Below are positions 1 to 8,625 of a stretch of 34,314 nt of DNA, in pieces. The notes under the pieces are model-generated. The model saw only the letters and a program-made list of their open reading frames with translations. It ran no database searches and was not told the DNA's origin. A program made the translations under genes and the position numbers. Positions within the stretch are counted from its first letter, which is position 1, and every line of letters begins with the position of its first letter. This DNA is from Prevotella sp. CAG:485 (GTDB lineage Bacteria; Bacteroidota; Bacteroidia; Bacteroidales; Muribaculaceae): NCBI GenBank assembly GCA_000437495.1, contig FR897884.1:43158-77471 (forward strand). Reading direction: 5' to 3'.

Positions 1-272
1 CAATTCTGAACTCCTCCTCGCAAGTCAGCGACGCTCTGAAACAAATCAGCACGGCAGGCGAGAAACGCGAACAGATACTTCTGCAGATAGATGACCTGGA
101 GAAAAGCGTAAACTACACCGAGACACTTTTCACCACCGGCGATGCTACATATCTTGAGCTGCTGAGCTCGCGAGCATCACTTCTCAACGCCCAGATGTCA
201 TCGCTCAACTGCTGGTATCAGCGCGTTGGAGGCGTAATATATCTCTACCAGACACTTGGCGGAGGACGATAA
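1..272 (+). CDS. TolC/OprM-type outer membrane efflux protein, C-terminal end (partial)
   Basis: The window opens inside this gene; the reading frame begins at base 3 and ends at the TAA at 270-272. About 89 residues are visible. They show the helical hairpin typical of the last TolC repeat (segment YTETLFTTGDATYLELLSSR, then LLNAQ) and end in YLYQTLGGGR, the usual tail of RND-type outer membrane efflux lipoproteins in Bacteroidota. The family forms trimeric channels that join an inner-membrane pump and a periplasmic adaptor to the outer membrane. The pump and adaptor genes would be expected upstream, outside the window. The lpxA-like gene starts 17 bases downstream on the same strand, so co-transcription is likely. 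The N-terminus and signal peptide are not visible. Confidence 0.85.
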   Translation, partial: ILNSSSQVSDALKQISTAGEKREQILLQIDDLEKSVNYTETLFTTGDATYLELLSSRASLLNAQMSSLNCWYQRVGGVIYLYQTLGGGR

Positions 273-289
273 CCCCAAAATCTCAAAAT

Positions 290-1087
290 ATGGCCAATAT
301 CATTCATCCGTTGGCTTTTGTCGACCCCACGGCAAAACTCGGCGACAACGTAAAGGTTGATGCATTCGCCTTCATCGACCGCGATACCGTAATCGGCGAT
401 AACTGCAAGATCAGGCCTCATGCCTCGGTGCTTCACAACACCATTCTCGGCAACGACAACGAGATTTTTGAGGGTGCTGTGATAGGTGCCAATCCGCAGG
501 ATTTCCGCTGGCATGGTGAACAGTCGTTCCTTCGCATAGGCAACAACAACAAAATTCACGAGCACGTAATCATCAATCGCTCAATACATGAGGGTGGCTA
601 CACGGAAATCGGCAACAACACCTTTATCATGGCTCAGACCCATATAGGTCATGACTGTAAAATCGGCAACTGGTGTGTGCTCGGTAACGGCGTTAAGCTT
701 GCCGGCGATGTAACGGTTGGCAATTATGTCATACTTTCGTCGAGCGTCATCGGTCATGAGTGCTCAACGGTGGGTGAGTGGACCATGATAAAGGGCGGCG
801 CACGTTTCAACGGCAACGTGCCCCCGTTTGTAATCATGGCTCATAACCCCATTGACTATTATGGAGTAAACGCTTATATTCTGCGCAAAGGCAATATGAG
901 CGAGGATATAATCGATGACATTGCAAAATGTTACCGTCTGATTTATCAGAGCGGCACATCAGTGCGTAACGCGTTGCTTCGCATACGCGAAGACGTGAAG
1001 CAAAGCGAGCAGCGCGATGAGATACTCCGTTTTATAGAAGACAACAATCAGAAAATTGTGGGCATATTCAATGCAGTCTATGACTGA
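290..1087 (+). CDS. LpxA-family acyl-ACP--UDP-N-acetylglucosamine O-acyltransferase, probably a divergent paralog
   Basis: 265 residues, close to the 262 of E. coli LpxA. The protein is a left-handed beta-helix of hexapeptide repeats over roughly residues 1-190, followed by the helical C-terminal domain. The family transfers a 3-hydroxyacyl chain from acyl carrier protein to UDP-GlcNAc, the first step of lipid A synthesis, in the cytoplasm. The catalytic-type histidine is present in THIGHDC (H118 and H121, the latter matching E. coli H125), and the NPQDF segment near residue 70 matches the family NQD motif. The stretch around residue 150 reads SSSVIGHEC where typical LpxA has a TAVHQF-like motif, so this may be the second LpxA-like copy carried by many Bacteroidales, with the main copy elsewhere beside lpxC/fabZ. 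No gene symbol is given for that reason. It lies between an efflux protein gene and a permease gene. Confidence 0.85.
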   Translation: MANIIHPLAFVDPTAKLGDNVKVDAFAFIDRDTVIGDNCKIRPHASVLHNTILGNDNEIFEGAVIGANPQDFRWHGEQSFLRIGNNNKIHEHVIINRSIHEGGYTEIGNNTFIMAQTHIGHDCKIGNWCVLGNGVKLAGDVTVGNYVILSSSVIGHECSTVGEWTMIKGGARFNGNVPPFVIMAHNPIDYYGVNAYILRKGNMSEDIIDDIAKCYRLIYQSGTSVRNALLRIREDVKQSEQRDEILRFIEDNNQKIVGIFNAVYD

Positions 1088-1119
1088 TAACTGACTATGC
1101 CGCCATATCTGAAGGGTTT

Positions 1120-2388
1120 TTGAACTTTAGTTTCTACATAGCCCGTCGCAGCGCATTAAGGTCACGACGCACCGATGGCAGGAAAGCATCACGCTCTCCG
1201 GCCGTCGGTGTTGCCGTAACTGCTGTTGCCTTAAGCCTCTGCGTAATGCTCTGCGCCGTTGCCGTGGTGCAGGGTTTCAAACAGCAGATAACAAATAAAA
1301 TAGCCGGATTCAATGCTCATCTGCAGATTTACAGGCTTGTGGAGGATAACTCCGACCCCGAGGCCGACAATCTGCTGACCCTGACACCGACCCTGCGTTC
1401 CATTCTTGACTCGGAGCCATACGTGGCAGGCTATGAGATGGAACTCAACATGCCGGTGATTCTAAAGACACCCCAGGACTTCAAAGGAATTTATATCAAA
1501 GGCACCGACGGCAGCGATATTCGCAGCTTTTTAGGCTCTCAGCTTACCGCCGGAAAGATGCCCGATTTCAGTTTGCCGTCAACGGCTTACGATTTGGCCC
1601 TGTCGCAGAAAATGGCCGATGACCTCGGACTGAAAGTGGGGGATTCCATACCGGCCTTTTTTATGAACGATGAGCTGAGGGCACAAAAATATCGCGTGGC
1701 GGCCACTTACTCAACACATTTCGAGCAGTTTGACGACCTCATAGCATTGGGCAACATAGCCCCCCTGCGCGAAATGGCCAACATAGGACAGGGACAGGGC
1801 GTAAATATCCGCGTTGTAACAACCGATTTCGACCTGGCCGACGAATATGCCGACAGGCTCCGTAAGCGCCTCAACAGCGCATACACTTCGGGCGAAGTGG
1901 CTATACCTTATAGGGTTGAAAGTGTTACCGACCGCAGCGCCGCCTATTTCAGCTGGCTTTCACTGCTCGACACAAACGTTACGGTGATTCTGACCCTGAT
2001 GACTATTGTGGCTTGTATAACGCTCATAGCTGCCATGCTGATTCTGATTCTCGACAAAGTGCGGCTTATTGGCATCTTGCGGGCTTTGGGAGCAACGAGA
2101 CGAAAAGTCTGCAACGTTTTCGTTTTCATGGCCCTGCGAATAGCTCTGTTGGGAATAATTATCGGAAACGGCATAGGTCTGCTCATTCTTTTCCTGCAAC
2201 AGCAATATCATTTCTTACCCCTTGATGCCGACAGCTATTACATAGATTACGTTCCTGTGCAAATGAATGTGGAGTCGATAATCATACTCAATGTGGCTGT
2301 AACGGCAGTAGTCTTTCTTGCCCTTCTTTTGCCGGCAACTGTGGCAGGCAGGATTTCGCCTGCCGAATCCATGCGTTATCAGGATTAA
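1120..2388 (+). CDS. ABC transporter permease, FtsX/MacB fold, LolC/LolE-like
   Basis: 422 residues. A first membrane segment lies at about residues 28-52, followed by a large extracytoplasmic MacB-like domain and three more membrane segments near residues 285-310, 335-358 and 385-410, the FtsX permease layout. In Bacteroidota such proteins are annotated as lipoprotein-releasing permeases (LolC/E) or as MacB-like exporters; they pair with an ATPase that is not encoded next to this gene. The start is TTG at 1120-1122: no ATG occurs in this frame between the preceding stop at 1081 and the first membrane segment, and GAAGGG lies just upstream. The gene follows the lpxA-like gene by 32 bases. The substrate cannot be told from sequence. 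Confidence 0.82.
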   Translation: MNFSFYIARRSALRSRRTDGRKASRSPAVGVAVTAVALSLCVMLCAVAVVQGFKQQITNKIAGFNAHLQIYRLVEDNSDPEADNLLTLTPTLRSILDSEPYVAGYEMELNMPVILKTPQDFKGIYIKGTDGSDIRSFLGSQLTAGKMPDFSLPSTAYDLALSQKMADDLGLKVGDSIPAFFMNDELRAQKYRVAATYSTHFEQFDDLIALGNIAPLREMANIGQGQGVNIRVVTTDFDLADEYADRLRKRLNSAYTSGEVAIPYRVESVTDRSAAYFSWLSLLDTNVTVILTLMTIVACITLIAAMLILILDKVRLIGILRALGATRRKVCNVFVFMALRIALLGIIIGNGIGLLILFLQQQYHFLPLDADSYYIDYVPVQMNVESIIILNVAVTAVVFLALLLPATVAGRISPAESMRYQD

Positions 2389-2451
2389 AATTTTTTCGTT
2401 GGCGAGTGAAACTTTAGCGGGGTTAATGTCGTCAATATAGAAAAGTTTTTA

Positions 2452-2459
2452 TAACTTTG
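2452..2459 (+). promoter_or_regulatory. Bacteroidota -7 promoter box before the M16 peptidase gene
   Basis: TAACTTTG matches the TAnnTTTG -7 consensus of the Bacteroidota major sigma factor. No clear TTTG lies 19-21 bases upstream, so the -33 element is weak. Transcription would begin near 2464 and give a leader of about 80 bases before the ATG at 2543. Confidence 0.6.
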
Positions 2460-2542
2460 CAGTCTATGACACACACCGCTGTTACCTTGATGTGTGATTT
2501 TATACGGAAGCAAGAACAACAAAACATCAAAACCATAAATAT

Positions 2543-5404
2543 ATGTTGAAAAACATCGTTAAAGTGGTTCTATGTGCATTCTTGGCTGCCACTTGTGGCA
2601 TGGCCAGTGCGCAACAGGGCCAACAAAACCCTATGGCTCAGCCGCTGCCGCTGATGGCCAATCCCATGACGGGCCAGTCGTACGTCAAGAGTGGCGTATT
2701 GCCCAACGGCCTTTCATACTACATTCTGCACAACGCAGAGCCTAAAGGACGTGCCAATTTCTACATTGCACAGAAGGTTGGTTCAACCCTTGAAAATCCC
2801 CAGCAACTTGGACTGGCTCACTTCCTTGAGCACATGGCTTTCAACGGCACGGAAAATTATCCCGGCCATAAAATGCTCGACTATCTTCAGAGCAAGAGTC
2901 TGCGTTTCGGCGCCGACATCAATGCATACACCGGCTTCGATGAAACAGTCTATAACATAGACAATGTTCCCACTGCCGACGCCGCCCTTATGGACAGCGT
3001 TCTTCTGGTGCTTCGCGACTGGTCATGCGCCATCACACTCGACGGCAAGGAAATTGACGAAGAGCGTAAGGTAATTCAGGAGGAATGGCGTATGCGCAAC
3101 GATTCCAGAACCCGCTTCTTCACCGCTGTGCTTCCGTTTATTTATCAGGAATATCAGTATCAGCAGATGCCCATAGGCAGCATGGATATAGTGATGAATT
3201 TTCCCTACAAGGATCTGCGCGACTATTATCACAAATGGTATCGTCCGGATCAGCAGGGCATCATCATAGTTGGTGATTTCGACGCTGAGGCAATGGAGAA
3301 GAAGGTTGTTGACCTCTTCACTCCCATCAAAATGCCCGAAAACGCTGCTCCCCGTGTATACCCGAACGTCAGCGACAACAAAGAACCCATATACTTTGAA
3401 TATGAGGATGCAGAGGCTCCGATGACTTCGGTAAGTATTGCGTTTAAGCAAGATGCAACTCCGTTTGAAGAGCGCAACACAATCGGTTACTGGATGAATG
3501 ATGTTACTGAAACTCTGGTTACCACAATGATTGACCAGCGTCTGCAGGAATTCTCTCAGAAGCCTGAATGTGAATATTCAAATGCAGGCGTATATTTTGG
3601 CGACTATTATGTGTCAAAAACCAAATATGCCTTCAACATCGACGTTGAGCCCAAAGACAATGACATAGCCAAAGCTACGAGCCAGGCCATGGAGATTGTG
3701 GCACGTGCTTGCCAGACGGGCTTCACCGACAGCGAACTGCAACGCGCCAAAGATGAGCTTATGAGCAGATTCGAGGCCCGTAACAACGAACGCAACACCA
3801 CCTCCAACAGCGTTAAGGCACGTCAACTTATACGCCATTTCATCGACAATCAGGTGCTTGCCGGCCCGGAAATTGACCTGCAGCTCTTCCAGATGATTTC
3901 GTCGCAGCTCACCACTCAGGTGCTGAATCCCATGGTGAAAGGTCTGCTCACAGACACAAACCAGGTGATTGTGGTGTTCATGCCTAAGAAAGAGGGTCTG
4001 ACAATGCCCGGTCGTAAGCCCATGATTGCTGCTGTTGAAAATGCTATCAATAAGAAATATGAAGCCTATAAGGATGAAGTCATCACCGAACCGCTGATTG
4101 CCAAATTACCGACTCCCGGAAAGGTTACCGCAACCAAAAATAACGCAGCGTTAGGCACAACCGAGTTCACACTGTCGAACGGCGCCAAGGTGATTCTGAA
4201 AACTACCGATTTCAAGAGTGATGAAATCAGATTCAGATGTGTAGCCAACGGTGGTATTCAAACCGTTAATCCCAAAGACAAGAAAGCTGTTGACAACCTG
4301 AGCATGCTCAACACCGCAGTTGAAAGCTCCAAGCTCGGCAACTTCAACAACACTATGATGAGCAAGTTCCTCAGCGGCAAACAGGTTGCTGTGACTTACA
4401 ACTTCGGTCTGCTTAACACAGGCCTGAGAGGCTTCTCAGTGAAGAAAGATGCCAAGACCATGATGGAGCTGATATACAGCTACTTCACTCAGCTCAATCC
4501 GGATCCGGAGCAGTATGCCATCGACTTGAAAAAGACTGTTGTGGACATGGAGCGCAGCCAGAACGACCCGATGAAGAGTTTCTCAGACAGTCTGGTAAAT
4601 GCAATGTATGGCAACGACCCCCGTATGACAGCAAACACCGTGGCAAAGGTGCAGAGTGCCGATTATGCACAGATGCTCAACATGGCTAAAAACACCATGG
4701 CCAATGCCGCTGATTATACCTTTGTGTTCGTTGGCAATATTGATCAGCAGACTCTCCAGCCCCTGCTCGAACAATATATAGCCACTCTGCCCTCGAAAGG
4801 CAAAGCTTCGAAAGCTGCTAAAATTTATCCTGTAAGCTTCTACACCGGCAACACCACTGTAAGCTTTGATAAAGCCATGGCAACCCCGGGTACTACTTAC
4901 TACTCGTTCACCAGCGGCCCGGTGGCTGTTGATGCCGTAAGTGATATAGACATTGAGCTGGCAGGCGCAGTGCTTAACAATATGTTCACTGAAATTATCC
5001 GCGAGAAGGAAGGCGCAGCCTACAGTCCCGGAGCAGCCGGACGTCTGGATGAGAACAACAAACGCTGGGAGCTGATTTCTGTTATTCAGACTAACCGCGA
5101 ACAGCAGGATAAGGCTTTCAAACTCGCCAACGAGGAACTTGACAAGATACTTGCCGGCGATATTACTCCCGACCAGTTCAATAAAGTGAAGACTGCCGCC
5201 ATCAACCAGTATGACATTCAGCTTCGCAACAACAACTTCTGGCTCACGACTATCCTGCAAAGTCTCAGAGGCATCGATACATACACCGGCCACAAAGAGG
5301 CACTGCAAAATCTCACCCTTCAGGATCTGCAGAAATGGCTCAAGGGTCTGAACCACAAGAACACCGTTACCGTAATCATGACCGGTGTTCCTGAAAAGAA
5401 ATAA
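2543..5404 (+). CDS. Secreted M16 family zinc metallopeptidase (pitrilysin type)
   Basis: 953 residues with an N-terminal signal peptide ending near ASAQQ (residues 21-25). The inverted zinc motif HxxEH is present as HFLEH at residues 93-97, and the third ligand is likely a glutamate at 173 or 174 in DEERKVIQEEW, about 76 residues further on, as in the family. Two M16 halves are visible: the catalytic half (about 45-480) and a C-terminal half (about 530-950) that lacks the zinc motif, as is usual. The enzyme should act in the periplasm or at the cell surface, degrading peptides. It has its own promoter box and ends just before a strong terminator, so it is probably monocistronic. The substrate is unknown. 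Confidence 0.93.
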   Translation: MLKNIVKVVLCAFLAATCGMASAQQGQQNPMAQPLPLMANPMTGQSYVKSGVLPNGLSYYILHNAEPKGRANFYIAQKVGSTLENPQQLGLAHFLEHMAFNGTENYPGHKMLDYLQSKSLRFGADINAYTGFDETVYNIDNVPTADAALMDSVLLVLRDWSCAITLDGKEIDEERKVIQEEWRMRNDSRTRFFTAVLPFIYQEYQYQQMPIGSMDIVMNFPYKDLRDYYHKWYRPDQQGIIIVGDFDAEAMEKKVVDLFTPIKMPENAAPRVYPNVSDNKEPIYFEYEDAEAPMTSVSIAFKQDATPFEERNTIGYWMNDVTETLVTTMIDQRLQEFSQKPECEYSNAGVYFGDYYVSKTKYAFNIDVEPKDNDIAKATSQAMEIVARACQTGFTDSELQRAKDELMSRFEARNNERNTTSNSVKARQLIRHFIDNQVLAGPEIDLQLFQMISSQLTTQVLNPMVKGLLTDTNQVIVVFMPKKEGLTMPGRKPMIAAVENAINKKYEAYKDEVITEPLIAKLPTPGKVTATKNNAALGTTEFTLSNGAKVILKTTDFKSDEIRFRCVANGGIQTVNPKDKKAVDNLSMLNTAVESSKLGNFNNTMMSKFLSGKQVAVTYNFGLLNTGLRGFSVKKDAKTMMELIYSYFTQLNPDPEQYAIDLKKTVVDMERSQNDPMKSFSDSLVNAMYGNDPRMTANTVAKVQSADYAQMLNMAKNTMANAADYTFVFVGNIDQQTLQPLLEQYIATLPSKGKASKAAKIYPVSFYTGNTTVSFDKAMATPGTTYYSFTSGPVAVDAVSDIDIELAGAVLNNMFTEIIREKEGAAYSPGAAGRLDENNKRWELISVIQTNREQQDKAFKLANEELDKILAGDITPDQFNKVKTAAINQYDIQLRNNNFWLTTILQSLRGIDTYTGHKEALQNLTLQDLQKWLKGLNHKNTVTVIMTGVPEKK

Positions 5405-5431
5405 TCATCCGGCTTCTTAAGCCTAAATAAA

Positions 5432-5463
5432 GAGAGCGCGTCAGCCAGTTTTGACACGCTCTC
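5432..5463. terminator. Bidirectional hairpin terminator between convergent genes
   Basis: Arms 5432-5443 and 5452-5463 pair over 12 positions with a single C/A mismatch, around an 8-base loop. AATATTTT follows on the plus strand; on the minus strand the sequence after the hairpin reads TTTATT. It sits between the M16 peptidase gene (+) and the flavodoxin gene (-) and could serve both. Confidence 0.75.
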
Positions 5464-5496
5464 AATATTTTGCGGAATCAGCTTAGAGAAACTTGC

Positions 5497-6060
5497 TTAG
5501 AGATTGAGACTCTCAATCCATTGCTCGATGGCTTTTTCGGAGGTGCCGTTAAGAAGCTTGCCCTCTTTCCAGTTGAGGTTGGGATACTGACTCTTCAGCT
5601 TAGATGCGCTGTTGCCAATGCCGTCGCCTCCGGATGTGGCAAAAGGAATAACCGTCTTGCCGGTGAGGTCGTTGCTTTCTATGAACGTGTTCACTACCGT
5701 AGGTGCCAGATTCCACCAGATGGGATAGCCAATGAACACTACATCATACTCCGATATGTTCTTGGAGGAAGCCTCAATCTCCGGACGTGAATTCAGGTTG
5801 TTCATTTCCACAGAGCTGCGTGATTGCCTGTTTGTCCAGTCGAGGTCTGCTGCCGTATACTTCTGTACCGGCTGAATGGGCATGATGTCGGCACCGGTTA
5901 CCGAGGCTATTTTCTTAGCCGCATTTTCAGTGGTGCCGGTGGCCGAGAAATATGTTACAAGAGTTTTCTTCTTCATATTGTCGCTCTTTGAGTTGTTTTG
6001 TGCGCATGCCGTGGTGAAGATTGCGAACACGGCACACAGAGTAATAACGATTTTGCTCAT
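5497..6060 (-). CDS. Flavodoxin domain lipoprotein
   Basis: 187 residues. An N-terminal signal with a lipobox (TTAC followed by AQ, Cys19) predicts a lipid-anchored protein exported across the inner membrane. The flavodoxin fold begins near residue 32: TLVTYFSATGTTENAAKK is the FMN phosphate-binding loop, IGYPIWW (about 110-116) and ATSGGDGIG (about 142-150) are the usual isoalloxazine-side loops. Family members are FMN electron carriers or quinone/disulfide-type reductases; an exported version is typical of gut Bacteroidales, but its partner is unknown. A second Met (residue 29, MKKKTLVTYF) would give a cytoplasmic form, which is less likely given the clear signal. The remnant of an alpha/beta hydrolase lies directly upstream. 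Confidence 0.88.
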   Translation of the reverse strand: MSKIVITLCAVFAIFTTACAQNNSKSDNMKKKTLVTYFSATGTTENAAKKIASVTGADIMPIQPVQKYTAADLDWTNRQSRSSVEMNNLNSRPEIEASSKNISEYDVVFIGYPIWWNLAPTVVNTFIESNDLTGKTVIPFATSGGDGIGNSASKLKSQYPNLNWKEGKLLNGTSEKAIEQWIESLNL

Positions 6061-6109
6061 TTTATGTTTCTGTATTTGAAAGTTTACTCACCCAAGATGA
6101 AAGAATTAC

Positions 6110-6232
6110 TCAGAGATTCTGTTTGAAGAACTCATCAATTTTGTTGTACGGAATCTTTTCGAGATTGTTGTAAAGGTCGCAATGATTAGCGCCCGGAATG
6201 ATGAGCAATTCCTTGTTGCCGCCTTTCTCATT
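6110..6232 (-). pseudogene. C-terminal remnant of an alpha/beta hydrolase
   Basis: A 40-codon open stretch ends at the TGA at 6110-6112 and is closed upstream by a TGA at 6233-6235 with no start codon. It translates to NKELLIIPGANHCDLYNNL and then KIPYNKIDEFFKQNL, the classic end of an alpha/beta hydrolase in which the histidine of GANH is the catalytic one and the last helix follows. The rest of the enzyme (nucleophile elbow and most of the fold) is missing: the sequence runs into the 3' end of the reductase gene, overlapping its last codons. The likely history is a deletion joining the reductase gene to the tail of the hydrolase gene. Such hydrolases are often found beside flavodoxin genes. 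Confidence 0.7.
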
Positions 6233-6908
6233 TCATCATTTTATAGCGAATCCATAAAATGTCGGCATTGCAACGCTCCACACTGTCCAGTTTCAGTTTG
6301 TATGGCTTGAAATCGGGTTTGCTGATACCGTCGAACATGGCTGTCTGACCGCCGCGACCGTCGATGCCGGGAGCAAGCATCACGCTCACCTCGTCAATCA
6401 GTCCCGCTTTGGCGAAACCGCCGCAGATATGACCGCCGCCGACCACTGCCAGACGTTCAACACCGAATTGTTCGTGTAATATCTCAACTGCACGGCGCAG
6501 ATCGATACATCCTTTGCCGGCGGTAATCCAAGAAATGCCCTGGTCGGTAAGCGCTTCGAGATATTCTTCCGATACATCTTCCGACAGGATAGAGAGCAAA
6601 GGATGACCATCCGCTTCATTCTTTTTCCACTGAATCTTGCCATAAGTATCGACCGCAATGGTATACTCATCGGCCTTTTCTGCAACATGGAAAGCCTCAT
6701 GACCAATCGGTCTTCCTTCGCTTCCTTCGGTGGCCTTCTCTACGGCATCGCTCTCAAGCACTGTGGTAACACGCCCCGACAGTTTTGAGCATTTGCCAAG
6801 CTTGTCTAAGGCAACATAATATTCATCGGTGGTGAGACAGCCCACCATCGGACAGTCGATACGACCGTCGACTGTCGACATCATGTGAGTTATGATATAT
6901 GGCTTCAT
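6228..6908 (-). CDS. RibD C-terminal domain / dihydrofolate reductase-like NADPH reductase
   Basis: 226 residues covering a complete RibD-C domain. The start reads KPYIITHMMSTVDGRID, the usual first strand and loop of the family, and VVGGGHICGGFAKAGLIDEV (about 155-174) is the nucleotide-binding GGG region. RibD-C enzymes reduce pyrimidine ribosyl intermediates in riboflavin synthesis, but stand-alone copies like this one, without a deaminase domain and outside a rib operon, are generally of unknown substrate. The protein appears cytoplasmic. The stop codon coincides with the junction to the alpha/beta hydrolase remnant, so the last few residues (KMMK) may have been altered by that event. Confidence 0.85.
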   Translation of the reverse strand: MKPYIITHMMSTVDGRIDCPMVGCLTTDEYYVALDKLGKCSKLSGRVTTVLESDAVEKATEGSEGRPIGHEAFHVAEKADEYTIAVDTYGKIQWKKNEADGHPLLSILSEDVSEEYLEALTDQGISWITAGKGCIDLRRAVEILHEQFGVERLAVVGGGHICGGFAKAGLIDEVSVMLAPGIDGRGGQTAMFDGISKPDFKPYKLKLDSVERCNADILWIRYKMMK

Positions 6909-6931
6909 ATTTCAGAGTTTTTCTACACCTG

Positions 6932-6939
6932 CAAAGTTA
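6932..6939 (-). promoter_or_regulatory. Bacteroidota -7 promoter box before the RibD-C reductase gene
   Basis: On the minus strand this reads TAACTTTG, matching TAnnTTTG, 24 bases before the ATG of the reductase gene. No convincing TTTG was seen about 20 bases further upstream. Confidence 0.55.
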
Positions 6940-7046
6940 TCAAATTCTCAGATGTTCGGTTTTGCTGAGAGGCTCAAATTTGTTTGCCGTTAGGTTCAGC
7001 AACATACTCACCCCCCGTTTAAGTACTTTTAGAATTGAATGGTGCG

Positions 7047-7075
7047 AAAAAAGCCGCTGCAAGTGATGCAACGGC
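7047..7075 (-). terminator. Rho-independent terminator after the TonB receptor / lipoprotein pair
   Basis: On the minus strand GCCGTTGCA, loop TCACT, TGCAGCGGC forms a 9-bp stem (one G-T pair), followed directly by six T. It lies 27 bases after the stop of the lipoprotein gene. Confidence 0.88.
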
Positions 7076-7101
7076 TGTGGGAGAGTGGCAGAGAAATTGA
7101 A

Positions 7102-8586
7102 TCAGTAAACGGTATGCTGCGGGTCGAAATTGGTCCAGCCGCGCATCCAGTTGTCGGAAGCGTTACGGAAAGCACCGATGTAACCACCTTTGCCATCGCT
7201 GATTTCTGTGGCAGGACAGAAGTTCTGGCCTGTCATGAACGGGTCGAGAAGATTGAGCGCTGATTCCTCGACTATGCGGTTGCCTGTGCCGCTAAGGAAG
7301 AAAGTGTGAGAGAAAGAGGGCTTGGTGCGGTCCTCGGTGCCTGTGAGATAATCAAAGAGGTAATCGCTGTATTCCTTGTTCTTGTCAGTGCCTATGGCAT
7401 CCATGCCGGCGAAAACAATGTTTTCAAGTTTAAACGACCCGGCTTTGGCGTAGGAAACAGTCTGGCCTTTTTCGCCGTCAATGATTAGACCCACAGGCCA
7501 ACCGATGGCAAGAGCGTTGGAAATGTTGAGTTTGCTGCTGCGGCGAATCTGGAAAGCCGACTGGAACCGGCCGAGTTTTGAACCGTTATCAGGAAACATA
7601 TCGCCTGCGGTGATGTAGTCGCTGCTGTTGAGGAAGTCGGCATTCTTGGTCGTCTTGGGGCCGACGAGTGTGATGTTGCGGAAGTGAGCCGAGGTGAAAG
7701 GTGTGGTTTCGGCACCGCTGGCGTTGTTGTCGCTTTCAAAGCCGTTTGACTGTGATGTGTCGGCGATTCGCGGGTCGCGTACAGAGAGGCAGTATCTCAC
7801 TTCGCCGTCAAAACCGTTGTCAGTGTCGAAGTCATCGTCTCAGCCTTTGTAGGCAATGAGGTAAGAACAGTTGGCAGAGCCGCCGAACCACTCGAAAGAA
7901 TCGTCGTTGGAATACGAAACCTGGATGTGGTCAATCTGCGTGCCGCTGCCTACGGAGCCGAAAGTAACGCCGTTTATCTCCTTGTCGGTGTCGAATGGAT
8001 AGCCTGCAAACTCCACACGGATAAAGCTGTAAATGCCTGAGTTATCGGCTTTGTTGTTACCTCCGTGGATGGTAGTGGGGCCACCCTCAATCTGCTGGGT
8101 GCCCTGATTGTTCAGCCCCTTGCCGCAGATGATGAGACCACCCCAGTCGCCGGGCCGACGCTGGCCGGGAGCCTGTGCAGAAGTCATGACGATAGGCTCA
8201 TCGGCAGTGCCTTTCATCTCGCAGTAACCGCCCGGCTCTATGATGAGTGCGGCCATTGTGCCCTTGTCGCCCTTGATTACTGTGCCGGCGGGGATACGGA
8301 GTTTTGCTCCTTCATCCACATACACCCAACCTTTCAGGAGATACGTCCCCTTTGGCAGAGTTACATCGCCGGTGAAATGGAAGTTCTGCGTGCCGTTGCC
8401 GAGCTCGTTGCCGTTGAACACGATGCCTTTGCTGTAAGCGACATTTCCCTTGTATGTAACTTCGGGATTGTCGGGTGTGATGTTCGGTTCGTCATTGTCT
8501 GATGAACAGCCGGTTGCGAGAAGGCTCAGTGCGCAGGCCGATGCCAACAGCAGATGACGGCCAAATGATTTTGTTCTTTTTTCCAT
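7102..8586 (-). pseudogene. Surface lipoprotein of beta-helix type, interrupted by one in-frame TGA
   Basis: One reading frame runs from the ATG at 8586 to the stop at 7102, broken only by a TGA at 7840-7842 (codon 249 of 495). Both sides are clearly one protein: before it lies FEWFGGSANCSYLIAYKG, after it DDDFDTDNGF, a continuous motif in related proteins. The N-terminus has a lipobox (SLLATGC), so the mature protein would be a lipid-anchored cell-surface protein. Residues 60-200 look like a right-handed beta-helix (GTVIKGDKG, GGYCEMKGTADEPIVMTSA, GDWGGLIICG). The Asp-rich stretch may bind calcium. The TGA is one base change from TGG, CGA, GGA or TTA. Translation could yield a 248-residue fragment. 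It follows the TonB receptor gene by 39 bases and is probably its partner. An upstream ATG (8616) would add ten residues before the signal and is less likely. Confidence 0.8.
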
Positions 8587-8625
8587 TGATATGGGTTTTT
8601 GTTTAACAATAGTCACGAATGACCC

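Noticed and set aside
4583..5356. 257-codon open frame on the minus strand inside the M16 peptidase gene
   Set aside because: The plus-strand gene is a clear full-length peptidase; the antisense translation shows no domain and is explained by codon bias of the sense gene.
5411..5423. GGCTT-CTT-AAGCC hairpin after the M16 peptidase gene
   Set aside because: Only five base pairs and no T tract on the plus strand; the stronger hairpin 9 bases downstream explains termination.
7840..7842. Selenocysteine or a reassigned TGA codon
   Set aside because: Several genes in the window end in TGA at the expected family length, the flanking motif does not suggest a redox site, and no SECIS-like hairpin was seen just after the codon. 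A nonsense change is simpler.
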